Positions 8,719 to 17,643 are shown, counted from the stretch's first letter. The stretch: DNA of 41,230 nt from UMGS1696 sp963642885 (GCA_963642885.1 CAVIJI010000014.1:1-41230), one strand, 5' to 3'. The notes: generated from the sequence alone by a model not told the origin. Translations and numbers: made by a program.

Positions 8719-9405
8719 TTAAAAATTATGCTTGTCTATAAACGCATCCACCGTATCGGCTATTCGAGCCGCTATATTCTCGACCGCATACGGCTTACAC
8801 GCGTTTTCATCGGCGCATTCTATAACGTTCCATCCGCATTTCTCCGCGACAAACGATGCGGCAACACGGCATTTTTGCAGGTAATCATTGTGTGTTTCGT
8901 GTATGTCAAGCTTTTGTCCCGTCTCATTGCTGCGTTTTTTCACAAGCTCCGAGGACACATTCTCGGGCATATCAAGCAGCAGAACCATATTCGGTCTCGG
9001 AAGACCGAGCTTAACGAATTCGAAGTCCCACAGCCAGTCCAGAAACGAATCCCATTCTTCACACGGCATTTTCGACAGCTGATGATACGCGTTCGCCGTT
9101 GTATATCTGTTCGCTATAACAACCGTATCATCCTCGTTATACTCGTCTTTCCACGATGTCACGTAGCTGACATATCTGTCGGCTGCAAAAAACATAGATG
9201 CCGCGTAAGCATTTGTGTCACTCGGATCATCTCCGAGCTTACCGCCCAAATACATTTTCACAAGCGTGCAGCCTTCCGATGTGTAATCGGGAAATTCTAT
9301 TACACGTACTTTTTTATTTTGCCTCTCGAGGTGCTCTTTGAGAAGCTTTGTCTGAGTTCCCTTTCCCGAGCCGTCGAGCCCTTCAATCACTATCAGTAAT
9401 CCCAT
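8719..9405 (-). CDS. tmk: Thymidylate kinase
   Basis: dTMP kinase phosphorylates dTMP to dTDP with ATP for DNA synthesis. The 228-residue product begins with the P-loop IEGLDGSGKGTQ and has FFAADRYVS, VIANRYTTANAYHQ and VLLLDMPENV, matching the family order. The NRYTTANAYHQ segment and the length fit a Clostridia form of the enzyme. The ATG follows AAGGAAATAAA and lies 14 bp after the ftsK stop, so the two genes are probably co-transcribed. Confidence 0.93.
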   Translation of the reverse strand: MGLLIVIEGLDGSGKGTQTKLLKEHLERQNKKVRVIEFPDYTSEGCTLVKMYLGGKLGDDPSDTNAYAASMFFAADRYVSYVTSWKDEYNEDDTVVIANRYTTANAYHQLSKMPCEEWDSFLDWLWDFEFVKLGLPRPNMVLLLDMPENVSSELVKKRSNETGQKLDIHETHNDYLQKCRVAASFVAEKCGWNVIECADENACKPYAVENIAARIADTVDAFIDKHNF

Positions 9406-9419
9406 TTTATTTCCTTGAG

Positions 9420-12400
9420 TTAATCGATATCGTTATTTAAACGTCTTTCCATATATTCCTGCTTTGTTATAAGAACCTCACGCGGTTTCTGACCGTTCGG
9501 TGCACTTACCATACCGAGGCTTTCCATGCGGTCTATAAGCTTTGCGGCTCTTCCGTATCCGAGCGCCAATCTTCTCTGGACGAGCGAGGTGGAAATTTTT
9601 CCGCTGTCGATGGCAAGCTCTATAACGGCATTAAGCATCGGATCCTCCTCGTCATCGAATTCATCCGAATCCGCAGAGCCCTTCTTACCGCTTGAGCTGT
9701 CGCATTTCTGTGCTTCGCGTTCTATCTGGTTGGATATCGATTCAGAATACGTATCGCATTCGGAATTGTTTTCCTTGATGTACGAAACAACGCTTTCAAC
9801 CTCTGTTTCCGACACGAATGCACCCTGCACTCTCCTCAGCTTAAGTGCTCCCACGGGGCTGAACAGCATATCACCCCTGCCTATCAAATTTTCGGCACCG
9901 CCTTTGTCGAGGATAACTCTCGAATCGATATTATTGGTTACAGTGAACGCTATTCTCGACGGAATATTTGCTTTAATCAATCCCGTTATAACATTTGTAG
10001 ACGGTCTTTGGGTACCGATAATCAAATGCATTCCAGCGGCTCTGGCCTTCTGAGCAATACGGCATATGGAATCTTCTACCGCATCGGGAGCAGACATCAT
10101 GAAGTCCGCAAGCTCATCGATGATAATAACGATTCTGCCCATGTGCTCGTAGTTCGGATTGTCCTTCGTCACGGCATTGTAGTTATTTATATCACGCACA
10201 CCCACATTTTCGAGCAGTCCGTAGCGGCGTTCCATCTCCCCGACTGCCCATGAAAGAGCTCCCGCGGCTTTTTTTGTCTCACTGATAACGGGTACAAGCA
10301 GGTGCGGTATGCCCTTGTATATGCTGAGCTCAACCTTTTTGGGGTCAATGAGCATAAGCTTAACCTCCGACGGGTCTGCTTTATAAAGAAGGCTCATGAT
10401 TATCGAGTTTATACATACCGATTTACCAGATCCGGTAGTACCCGCTATAAGCAGATGCGGCATTTTCGCAATATCGAAGTAAACAGGTTCACCCGCTACA
10501 TCCTCGCCGAGACAGACCGTAAGCTCGCTTTTCGCATTTTCGAACTCGGGGGAGGATATAAGCGATCTGAGATGAACCGTCGTCTGTTTTTTATTCGGAA
10601 CCTCGATTCCGACCGCACTCTTTCCGGGGATAGGTGCTTCGATTCTCACGCCCGTTGTTGCGAGATTCAGCGCGATATCATCCACAAGATTTCGTATTGA
10701 GCTTACCTTTGTACCCGGTTCGGGACAAAGCTCATATCTCGTTATCGTAGGTCCGCGGGAAATATTCTCGATCTTAACCTTTACGTTAAACGAACGCAAT
10801 GTTTCGACAAGCTTTACCGCGTTCTCCTGCAGTTCATCCTTTATGTTATTCTGAACGCTCAAATCGTCGCCGATGGTAAGCAGCTCTATCGGCGGACGCT
10901 TATATTCGGCATTTCCCTTTACGGTTATCACGCCGTTTTGCTGTATACTCTGACTTGCGGATTCGAGCTTTGCGGCACTGTCCTTCAGATGAGCCTCGGA
11001 TACTCTGTTTATTAAATCTTCTCCGTTGCCCGCAAATATTTGAGACATATCTATTTCGCCGCTGTTTTCGACTTCATCGGGCGTAGTTTTCGTGCTGTTC
11101 GATGTTGACATAGCCAGCTTTACCGTATCGGTTTCGTACTCCTCATCGTTATGAGCGGTATTATCACGGATATTCATTGCGGCTATTTCCACGGCATCGA
11201 GTACGTCTCCGGCTTCTATGTTTGTCTCGTCGTCTGTGCCGTATTCGTCGAAGTCACCGATATCGGTATCGATTTCGGTGTTGTCATCGTTATAGGCGGA
11301 TTGAGTCTCATCATAGTATTTCTCTTCCGCCGCGGAATCGGTATTCGGCGTCTCGATATCGGAGAAAACAGCGATATTTTCATTTGCGTCGTCTGTATCT
11401 TTGATTGTATCGGTGCGTTTTCCCTTCTCTATTCTTTCCTTTGTGCGGCGCATTACCTCATCGAATATTTTTTCATCGACAATGCCCGAATTTGATTCTT
11501 CCGCATTATTCTCCTCCGTATCGACGGGCGGAATATTCTCGGCTTCCTCAAAGCCTTCTATATCTCTTTCCTTTTGAACCTCCGGAGGAGTTATGTCGTC
11601 AACCGGAATATCCATTTCCGTGAGCCGACGTTTCTTTACCTTATAGACCGTTGCCGGCTGAACGGATTTTTTCACATTGCCCGAGCTGTCCGCAACGGAC
11701 GGAATTTCCGGCACACCGGAATTCAGTGCTTCCTTCTCTCTCTGTTCTTTTTCCCTGAGCTTTTTTTCTCTGAGATATTTTAAATATTCTTCTTCCTGTA
11801 TTTCACGCTTTGTCGGCGGTGCGTTCTTGCGTTTTTCCGCTCTTTCGGCACGTTTCTCGCCCGCATACTTTATATGGTAAGCTATCCATATATAAATTCC
11901 CTTCGGCGTGAGTCCGGCGACATAAAGCGAAAGAATCAGCATAAGTGCGACAAGTATTATCACGGAGCAAACTTTACCGAAGCCTCTGTACAACAGCTCT
12001 CCGAGAATGCCGCCTACGGCACCTCCGCCTATAAGATTCATGCCATCGGCGTACTGCAGCTTAAAGTCAAGCTCGTTCGCACCGTCACCCACTATATGCA
12101 GGAACATTGTGAGGCTGAGGAATACAATCAGTGTGCTTGTATTGCGCCCGTAGTTCTGTCCCTGTGAAACGTCGCGTTTCCACAAAAAGGCACGTACGAA
12201 CATAAAAAGAGGAAAAGCATATGCCGCTCCCGAAAACAGTCCCGTAAAGAAGTTTTTTATACCTCCGCCGACTTTGCCCTCTCCGAGTATTATGCATACC
12301 GAAAGCAATACGGCCGTAATCGCCAATATATACGGCGCGGCTTGCGATATCAATTCGTTTTTTTCGGTTTTATCATTCTTATATGTTTTATTCTCCGAAG

Positions 12401-12500
12401 CTGCTTTTGTCTGTGATCCCGAATTCGCACGCTTACCGGTTGTCGTCTTTTTACCTGCAGAAGAATGTGAACTGCCTGTATTTTTTTTAGTTTGAGCCAT
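9420..12500 (-). CDS. ftsK: DNA translocase FtsK/SpoIIIE
   Basis: This is a septal DNA translocase that pumps chromosomal DNA during division or sporulation. The 1026-residue product has four N-terminal membrane helices at about residues 40-200. A long acidic and charged linker spans about 210-510. The RecA-like motor carries Walker A GTTGSGKSV, LMLIDPKKVELS, Walker B IVIIIDELADFMM and IGTQRPSTNV. A winged-helix gamma domain for oriented DNA recognition is at the end (KISTSLVQRRLALGYGRAA). The frame is open to 12545, but the ATG at 12500 has GGAAGGA six bases upstream. FtsK and SpoIIIE cannot be separated from sequence alone. Confidence 0.95.
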   Translation of the reverse strand: MAQTKKNTGSSHSSAGKKTTTGKRANSGSQTKAASENKTYKNDKTEKNELISQAAPYILAITAVLLSVCIILGEGKVGGGIKNFFTGLFSGAAYAFPLFMFVRAFLWKRDVSQGQNYGRNTSTLIVFLSLTMFLHIVGDGANELDFKLQYADGMNLIGGGAVGGILGELLYRGFGKVCSVIILVALMLILSLYVAGLTPKGIYIWIAYHIKYAGEKRAERAEKRKNAPPTKREIQEEEYLKYLREKKLREKEQREKEALNSGVPEIPSVADSSGNVKKSVQPATVYKVKKRRLTEMDIPVDDITPPEVQKERDIEGFEEAENIPPVDTEENNAEESNSGIVDEKIFDEVMRRTKERIEKGKRTDTIKDTDDANENIAVFSDIETPNTDSAAEEKYYDETQSAYNDDNTEIDTDIGDFDEYGTDDETNIEAGDVLDAVEIAAMNIRDNTAHNDEEYETDTVKLAMSTSNSTKTTPDEVENSGEIDMSQIFAGNGEDLINRVSEAHLKDSAAKLESASQSIQQNGVITVKGNAEYKRPPIELLTIGDDLSVQNNIKDELQENAVKLVETLRSFNVKVKIENISRGPTITRYELCPEPGTKVSSIRNLVDDIALNLATTGVRIEAPIPGKSAVGIEVPNKKQTTVHLRSLISSPEFENAKSELTVCLGEDVAGEPVYFDIAKMPHLLIAGTTGSGKSVCINSIIMSLLYKADPSEVKLMLIDPKKVELSIYKGIPHLLVPVISETKKAAGALSWAVGEMERRYGLLENVGVRDINNYNAVTKDNPNYEHMGRIVIIIDELADFMMSAPDAVEDSICRIAQKARAAGMHLIIGTQRPSTNVITGLIKANIPSRIAFTVTNNIDSRVILDKGGAENLIGRGDMLFSPVGALKLRRVQGAFVSETEVESVVSYIKENNSECDTYSESISNQIEREAQKCDSSSGKKGSADSDEFDDEEDPMLNAVIELAIDSGKISTSLVQRRLALGYGRAAKLIDRMESLGMVSAPNGQKPREVLITKQEYMERRLNNDID

Positions 12501-12573
12501 TTCTGTTCCTTCCGGATATTTATAGAACGTAATATAATTCATCATTAAATTTGAGCAAACAAACCCAATTTAT

Positions 12574-12602
12574 ATTTTATCATGCCGCGGATGAAATTAC
12601 AA
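12574..12602 (-). promoter_or_regulatory. Putative ftsK promoter
   Basis: On the minus strand TTGTAA (12597-12602) and TAAAAT (12574-12579) are 17 bases apart, about 75 bp upstream of the ftsK start. The 305-bp gap between ftsK and the divergent dehydrogenase-like gene holds this and the opposing promoter at 12679. I see nothing else structured in it. Confidence 0.5.
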
Positions 12603-12678
12603 GAATATTTTTCGATTCTTATTAAATTATTGATATCATCTCACATAACATGAGGCGAAAATAATTTTTACTCGGTAG

Positions 12679-12706
12679 TTGACTTGACGAATTTATATGA
12701 TATAAT
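12679..12706 (+). promoter_or_regulatory. Promoter of the GH109-like gene
   Basis: TTGACT (12679-12684) and a perfect TATAAT (12701-12706) are separated by 16 bases. This leaves a leader of about 90 bases before the ATG at 12806, which has AAAGGAG upstream. Confidence 0.75.
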
Positions 12707-12805
12707 ATGAATATGGTGAATTCAGATACGGTGCGGCTGTCAATAAAAATACAACCTCGCCGCGGATTACATTGATATTCAATACATAATAAAGGAGCAA
12801 CTATT

Positions 12806-14029
12806 ATGGCAGAGATGTACAGAGTAGGTGTTGTAGGGCTCGGAGGACGCGGCTTCGGACATGTTCAGGGCATCCTCACCGAGAGAGATGATACCGTAAT
12901 CACCGCTGTATGTGATGTTTACGAAGACAGAGTAGAACAGGTAAAGAAATACTGCAAGGATAAGAAAAACTGGGACGTATACGGCACAACCGACTACAAG
13001 GAGCTTATAGAAAGAGATGACGTTGACGTTGTTTTCGCCTTCTCGGCATGGGAAAACCACATTCCCACCGCAGTATACGCTATGGAACACGGCAAACAGG
13101 TTGCCATCGAGGTCGGAGGCGCTTACTCAATCGACGATTGCTGGAAGCTTGTCAATACATACGAAAAAACAGGCATACACTGCATGATGCTCGAGAACTG
13201 CTGCTATGACCGCAACGAAATGATGGTCATGAGAATGGTTCGCGAGGGCTTGTTCGGCAGAATCGTACACTGTGAAGGCGGTTACAGACACGACCTCAGA
13301 GGCGAAATCTCATTCGGAGAGGAAAACAGACACTACAGACTCCGCAATTATCAAAACCGCAACTGCGAAAACTATCCGACTCATGAGCTCGGCCCGATTG
13401 CGAAAATTCTCGACATAAACCGCGGCAACCGTATGCTCACACTCACATCGGTATCCTCAGGTGCATTCGGTCTCAACGCATACGCGGAACAGAACGAAAA
13501 TGTAAATCCCGCGCTTAAGACGTATCGTTTCGCGCAGGGCGACATAGTAAAAACAAATATCAAGTGCGCCGGCGGAGAGCTTATTTCTCTCACACTTGAC
13601 ACAAGCCTCCCTCGCAACTACTCCAGAAACTTCATCGTACGCGGCACCAAGGGATTCTTCAACGAAGACTGCAACGGCGTATACATCGACGGCAAGTCCT
13701 CTGAATGGGATCACAGCTATTACGGAAACATCAATGAGTACCGTAAGGATTGGGAGCATCCCGTATGGCGTAAATTCGAAGAAGAAGGCGTAAAGGGCGG
13801 TCACGGCGGAATGGACTGGCTCGTATTCGATTCTTATTTCGAAGCACTCAGCTCGGGCGATGTTCCTCCGATCGACACATATGATACCGCTGCTTGGATG
13901 GCAATAACACCTCTGTCCGAGATATCCATTCTGAATAACGGCGCCCCCGTTGACGTTCCCGACTTCACACGCGGTATGTGGACACACAGAAGCGATAAAA
14001 ACCACGGCTTCTATCAGCTGGATAAATAA
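12806..14029 (+). CDS. Gfo/Idh/MocA family protein, GH109-like
   Basis: The 407-residue protein has an N-terminal Rossmann fold with GVVGLGGRGFGH as the dinucleotide loop, followed by the Gfo/Idh/MocA C-terminal domain. Central motifs closely resemble glycoside hydrolase family 109: HCMMLENCCYDRNEMM near residue 130, CEGGYRHDLR, the ENYPTHELGP segment and DINRGNR. GH109 enzymes cleave terminal alpha-N-acetylgalactosamine by an NAD-dependent oxidation-elimination route. No secretion signal is visible, so the substrate would be intracellular. The gene is monocistronic, with its own promoter and terminator, between a division gene and a lipoprotein. The family is firm. The hydrolase activity is inferred from motif resemblance and could instead be a sugar dehydrogenase. 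Confidence 0.82.
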   Translation: MAEMYRVGVVGLGGRGFGHVQGILTERDDTVITAVCDVYEDRVEQVKKYCKDKKNWDVYGTTDYKELIERDDVDVVFAFSAWENHIPTAVYAMEHGKQVAIEVGGAYSIDDCWKLVNTYEKTGIHCMMLENCCYDRNEMMVMRMVREGLFGRIVHCEGGYRHDLRGEISFGEENRHYRLRNYQNRNCENYPTHELGPIAKILDINRGNRMLTLTSVSSGAFGLNAYAEQNENVNPALKTYRFAQGDIVKTNIKCAGGELISLTLDTSLPRNYSRNFIVRGTKGFFNEDCNGVYIDGKSSEWDHSYYGNINEYRKDWEHPVWRKFEEEGVKGGHGGMDWLVFDSYFEALSSGDVPPIDTYDTAAWMAITPLSEISILNNGAPVDVPDFTRGMWTHRSDKNHGFYQLDK

Positions 14030-14050
14030 TTTTCATTCACACACATAAAA

Positions 14051-14084
14051 ACGAGGATCTCTGACCGGAGACCCTCGTTTTTTT
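14051..14084 (+). terminator. Terminator after the GH109-like gene
   Basis: An 11-bp stem with one mismatch (ACGAGGATCTC against GAGACCCTCGT) with a six-base loop is followed by seven T. It lies 22 bp past the stop codon, between converging genes. Confidence 0.88.
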
Positions 14085-14098
14085 ATTTGTTCTCGTAT

Positions 14099-14476
14099 TT
14101 ATTTTCTTACAAATACCGATTCATTTTCGAAACCCGAATACCATGTATTGTCGGAGGAGTTTTCGCTGTCGAATATCAGGCTGTCCTCGCTCATCTCGAA
14201 GGTATATGTGTAATCGCCGTCATCGGTTTCGAGAACAAGCTTATTGTCCTGTGTCGAATATTCACCTATACCTATATAACTCGAAAGAGGCGAGAAATCG
14301 AACCGAAACGTTCCGTCATCAAACAAGGTTACGGTAGCGGAGTGCGCATAATCGCCGTCGTCGGATATCCATGTATATGACTTATCCGTATCCGTGCTTT
14401 CCTTGACATTTACCTTCTTTTCGCACGAAATAAACGTTAACAGGCACAGAATCGCAAGCAATATAACTTTAACCAT
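14099..14476 (-). CDS. Small putative lipoprotein, unknown function
   Basis: I do not recognise this 125-residue protein. It starts with a short hydrophobic signal and a lipobox-like LTFISC, so it is probably a lipid-anchored extracellular protein with Cys near residue 18. The mature part is acidic and rich in beta-type sequence, with repeated Asp-Asp/Gly turns (SDDGDYAHS, LFDDGTFRFDFSP, ETDDGDYTYTF). This layout resembles small lipocalin- or META-like domains that compare an input state with a threshold, but that is only an impression. GGAGG precedes the ATG. It lies downstream of the zinc-uptake operon on the same strand, with a 106-bp gap, so it may belong to it. Confidence 0.75.
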   Translation of the reverse strand: MVKVILLAILCLLTFISCEKKVNVKESTDTDKSYTWISDDGDYAHSATVTLFDDGTFRFDFSPLSSYIGIGEYSTQDNKLVLETDDGDYTYTFEMSEDSLIFDSENSSDNTWYSGFENESVFVRK

Positions 14477-14582
14477 CGGTATACCTCCGTTTTGTAATAC
14501 ATTTCCCGTGTTGTAAATAAGACGGAATATACTCTGAAAAGTTCCGAAAATATATAAAATCGTCTGTTGAACCGAATTAAAA

Positions 14583-15437
14583 TTATTTTACCGTTCTCTT
14601 TGTTTTCGCGATAACGCATGAAACACAAAAGGCAATAAGTTCCGCCGTCACAACGGCGGCTCCCGTTTGTAATGAGAGACNNNNNNNNNNCGCCGCAAAA
14701 AAGCCGATTGTAAAACAAACCAGTGAAATTACCGACGACAAAATGACCGTCAGCTTAAAGCTTTTCGTGAGCTGCATCGCGGTAATCGCGGGAAATACAA
14801 TAAGAGCGGAAATCATTATCGAGCCCATCATCTTCATGCCAACCACTATGGTAATACCGGTCAGCACCGCAAGTGTCACGTTAAACAATCCGGTTTTCAC
14901 TCCCGCCGCACTCGCGAAGGTTTCGTCGAAGGTTACCGAGAAAATATTCTTGGTGAACACCAGAAACCACAAAAGAACAATCAACGACAGAACCACCGAT
15001 ATAAGCATATCCTTGTTCGATATAGTTATTACCGACGACGAGCCGAAAAGCGAATTACATACATCTCCGCTTCGTCCGCCCGTTATGTTATACATAAGCG
15101 TACCGACGGCAACCGCTCCCGTCGAGACTACGGCACATGCGGAATCACCGTTTAATTTACCTTCACTGTGTGAAAGTCTCAGTATCAGCACCGCCGCAAT
15201 TATAACAATCGGTATCGATATCTCCATAGAATATGTTCCTCCAACACCCGCAACAGACGCCACGGCAAGAGCAAAGAAGCCGACATGTGACAGTCCGTCT
15301 CCGATCATAGAATATCTCTTTAATACCAAACTCACTCCGAGCATCGACGAACACAGTGATACCAAAAGTCCGACGACAAGTGCACGGAAAACAACCATCC
15401 TTAAAAACTCGGATGAAAACAACTCCGCAAGTGACAT
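14583..15437 (-). CDS. znuB: Zinc/metal ABC transporter permease
   Basis: This is the membrane subunit of a zinc-type ABC importer (ABC-3 family). The product of about 284 residues has about eight hydrophobic segments. Family motifs include LGVSLVLKRYSMIGDGLSHVGF (shown here as LVLKRYSMIGDGLSHVGF) and GMKMMGSIMISALIVFPAITA. Ten N at 14681-14690 interrupt the last quarter. The frame on both sides still matches the family, so the true missing length is probably 10 bases or differs from 10 by a multiple of three. The ATG follows AAAGGA. It is the last gene of zur-znuA-znuC-znuB, 35 bp after znuC. Confidence 0.92.
   Translation of the reverse strand: MSLAELFSSEFLRMVVFRALVVGLLVSLCSSMLGVSLVLKRYSMIGDGLSHVGFFALAVASVAGVGGTYSMEISIPIVIIAAVLILRLSHSEGKLNGDSACAVVSTGAVAVGTLMYNITGGRSGDVCNSLFGSSSVITISNKDMLISVVLSLIVLLWFLVFTKNIFSVTFDETFASAAGVKTGLFNVTLAVLTGITIVVGMKMMGSIMISALIVFPAITAMQLTKSFKLTVILSSVISLVCFTIGFFAAXXXXLSLQTGAAVVTAELIAFCVSCVIAKTKRTVK
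14681..14690. other. Assembly gap (10 N) inside znuB
   Basis: Ten undetermined bases fall in the last transmembrane region of the znuB product. Reading continues in the same frame with permease-like sequence (SLQTGAAVVTAELIAF), so the gap has not broken the gene. Confidence 0.95.
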
Positions 15438-15472
15438 TTTCGATTCCTTTCACGAATTACAATATTTACATA

Positions 15473-16201
15473 TTAATTATGATGATGGTATTCTTCCTCG
15501 GCGTGTTCGTGTACCTCTTCGTCATGCTTTTCATGATTCAGGTATTCGTCCACACTGCCGAAGAAGCAGTGTCCGCGACACATTGACAGCATCTTATTCG
15601 CCTCTCTGACCGCACATCCTATGTCGTGCGTCACCATCATCACCGCACACCCGAGTTCTCGGTTAATCTTCCGTATAGCCGAATACATTTCGTGCGCCGC
15701 ATCGGGGTCGAGTCCCGTAACGGGTTCGTCAAGCAAAAGCAGCTTGTCAGACACACATATCGCTCTCGCGAGTAATGCACGCTGCTTTTGACCTCCCGAT
15801 AATTCACCGAAGCTTTTTCTTTCGAGTGACGTTAAATTCATCATTTTCATTGCTTCAGCCGCACGTTTTTTTGATTCGTCGTTCCAAAACACACCGTACT
15901 TATCGTGATTCACACAGCCCGACAGCACTACCTCACGAACAGTCGCGGGAAAATCGCGCTGGATTTTCGATTGCTGAGGAAGATAACCTATACCTTCCTC
16001 CTTAACCGATTTGTCTATCTCCAGTCTGCCCTTCGCAGGTTTGATTTCTCCCGTAACTGCCTTTAAAAGCGTGCTTTTTCCGGAACCGTTTTCTCCCACA
16101 ACACAAAGGTAATCACCTTTATTCAGAACGAATTTGATATTTTCCGCCGCTGTGTATCCGTTATAAGCGAGCGTCAGGTTGTCTGCCTCGATAATGCTCA
16201 T
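15473..16201 (-). CDS. znuC: Zinc/metal ABC transporter ATP-binding protein
   Basis: This is the ATPase subunit that powers zinc import. The 242-residue product has Walker A GENGSGKST, Q-loop YLPQQ, signature LSGGQKQR, Walker B LLLLDEPVTGLD and the H-loop VTHD. The last 21 residues form an acidic, histidine-rich tail with seven His, ending EYHHHN. This suggests zinc binding or sensing on the cytoplasmic side. The ATG has AAAGGTG upstream and lies 18 bp after znuA. Confidence 0.93.
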   Translation of the reverse strand: MSIIEADNLTLAYNGYTAAENIKFVLNKGDYLCVVGENGSGKSTLLKAVTGEIKPAKGRLEIDKSVKEEGIGYLPQQSKIQRDFPATVREVVLSGCVNHDKYGVFWNDESKKRAAEAMKMMNLTSLERKSFGELSGGQKQRALLARAICVSDKLLLLDEPVTGLDPDAAHEMYSAIRKINRELGCAVMMVTHDIGCAVREANKMLSMCRGHCFFGSVDEYLNHEKHDEEVHEHAEEEYHHHN

Positions 16202-16219
16202 TATGTTATCACCTTTTCC

Positions 16220-17164
16220 TCAATTCAATACGATTTTCAGTACCTCGAGATTTTCTCTCATGAGCTCGGCATATGTGATGCCCGCCTCGAATTCTTCCTC
16301 GGTAACATTATGTGCTGAATTCAGCTGCAGAATGTCGCACCCGGTTTCCGCCGCTACGGCTTCCGCACATTTCTTATCCGACAGCTCTATTGTCAGAACA
16401 GCGGGAATGTTATCCTCGCGTACCTTCTCTATAAGATAATTCAGTGTAGCCAATGTCGGTTCGGTATTCGATGTACAGCCCGCAAAAGCGGCATAATACT
16501 CAAGCGAATATCTTTCCGTAAAATATCTGAACGGAAATCTGTCGGCAAATATGAGAGTATGCCTTTTGGCGTCTTTCACACATGATTCTATTTCACCGTC
16601 GATTTCATTTAACTCGTTAATATAGCTTTCCGCATTGCTCCTTACGGTTTCCGCCGATTCGGGAGACAAGGCTGACACCTCATCACAAATTCTTTCTATT
16701 ATTTTTACGGCATTCGGTACGGATGTCCAGACGTGCTCGTCTATCGTCTGCTCTTCGTCGTCATCGTCTTCCGTCTGCATTCCGTCGATTACTTCTTCGG
16801 TATATGTCTCCACCTCATCGGCGGCGCAAATCGAGTTGACGGTTATTCCCATGGAGTCAAGCGTTTCGAAGACATCGTCAACCCAGTCTTCACTCTCACC
16901 GCCCGTATGTATAAATAAATCGGACGACTCGATTTTTTCTATATCTCCGAGAGTCGCTTCGAAATCGTGTGCGTCGGTTCCGGTCGGAAGAAGCATTATT
17001 ACATCCGCCTCATCGCCGCAAACATTAGCCGCAAAATCGTATAACGCGAAATTAGTCGCGACGATTTTCAGGCGGCTGTCATCGTTTTGCTTATTATCGC
17101 ACGAAACGAATATCAGACACGACAGGACAAGCACTGCCGCAATTATGCTTTTTTTGTTTATCAC
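16220..17164 (-). CDS. znuA: Zinc ABC transporter substrate-binding lipoprotein
   Basis: This is an extracytoplasmic, lipid-anchored metal receptor of the ZnuA/TroA family. The 314-residue product has a signal ending in LIFVSC. A first ligand His is in GTDAHDFEATLGD and a second in IDEHVWTS. The segment FADRFPFRYFTERY replaces the usual His-containing stretch, a variant I associate with Clostridia members. The loop between is acidic (EDDDDEEQ), not His-rich. The start is a GTG at 17164 with AGGAGG seven bases upstream. The ATG at 17182 would lie over that site and is less likely. The GTG overlaps the zur stop as GTGA, so the two are translationally coupled. Confidence 0.9.
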   Translation of the reverse strand: MINKKSIIAAVLVLSCLIFVSCDNKQNDDSRLKIVATNFALYDFAANVCGDEADVIMLLPTGTDAHDFEATLGDIEKIESSDLFIHTGGESEDWVDDVFETLDSMGITVNSICAADEVETYTEEVIDGMQTEDDDDEEQTIDEHVWTSVPNAVKIIERICDEVSALSPESAETVRSNAESYINELNEIDGEIESCVKDAKRHTLIFADRFPFRYFTERYSLEYYAAFAGCTSNTEPTLATLNYLIEKVREDNIPAVLTIELSDKKCAEAVAAETGCDILQLNSAHNVTEEEFEAGITYAELMRENLEVLKIVLN

Positions 17165-17571
17165 TTTACTTCCTCCTCGCATTCACCGCTTGCCGCACAC
17201 TCTGAGCACAGGCCGTATATAACAGTTTTGCGGCAATTCAGAACAAAACCGTGTTCGTCCCTGAAGTGATCCGATATTGTCTGCATAAATCCGCAATCCA
17301 TATGAATCAGCTTACCGCATTTCTCGCATTTCAGATGTATGTGATCCTCGGCGCAGGAATTCAGCTGGTAATACGCACATTCTCCTCTGCCCGAATCGCC
17401 GTTGAATCTTTTCAACAGTCCTTCTTCCGTAAGGGATGCCAAAGCGCGAAAAACCGTCGCTTCACCCGCAGTCACCGAGGAGCACACTTCTCTCGCATTC
17501 ATACACTTGTCTCCGTTATCCATAAATAAACGAAGAATCTCGTCTCTTTGTCTGGTTCTGTATTTACTCAT
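17161..17571 (-). CDS. zur: Fur-family zinc uptake regulator
   Basis: This is a metal-responsive repressor of the Fur superfamily, assigned as Zur because it heads a zinc importer operon. The 136-residue product has an N-terminal winged helix (SKYRTRQRDEILRLF, then VTAGEATVFRALASLTEEGLL) and a C-terminal dimerisation and metal domain. That domain carries HIHLKCEKCGK and LCSECA, the two CxxC pairs of the structural zinc site. The frame is open upstream to 17649, but the ATG at 17571 begins at the family N-terminus, with GAGG upstream. Fur-box-like sites lie over its own promoter. The alternative assignments PerR and Fur are less likely given the operon. Confidence 0.9.
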   Translation of the reverse strand: MSKYRTRQRDEILRLFMDNGDKCMNAREVCSSVTAGEATVFRALASLTEEGLLKRFNGDSGRGECAYYQLNSCAEDHIHLKCEKCGKLIHMDCGFMQTISDHFRDEHGFVLNCRKTVIYGLCSECAASGECEEEVK

Positions 17572-17590
17572 TATTAATTTCGCCTCAATT

Positions 17591-17605
17591 TGATATTGAC
17601 TATCA
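17591..17605. promoter_or_regulatory. Fur/Zur-type operator 1
   Basis: TGATATTGACTATCA is a 7-1-7 inverted repeat that differs little from the Fur-box form TGATAATNATTATCA. It lies in the leader between the zur promoter -10 and the zur start, a position from which bound repressor would block transcription. Confidence 0.7.
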
Positions 17606-17614
17606 GTTTTGTAT

Positions 17615-17643
17615 ATTATAGCATCAACAAATTTGATTGTCAA
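17615..17643 (-). promoter_or_regulatory. Consensus promoter of the zur-znuACB operon
   Basis: On the minus strand TTGACA (17638-17643) and TATAAT (17615-17620) are both perfect and 17 bases apart. The -35 is embedded in operator 2 and operator 1 lies just downstream. A promoter this strong needs repression, consistent with metal-dependent autoregulation by the first gene. Confidence 0.9.

Noticed and set aside
8728..9399. 223-codon plus-strand frame opposite tmk
   Set aside because: It is the exact antisense of a clear thymidylate kinase and has no family resemblance or ribosome binding site.
13457..14005. 182-codon minus-strand frame opposite the GH109-like gene
   Set aside because: It is an antisense shadow of a conserved enzyme with its own promoter and terminator.
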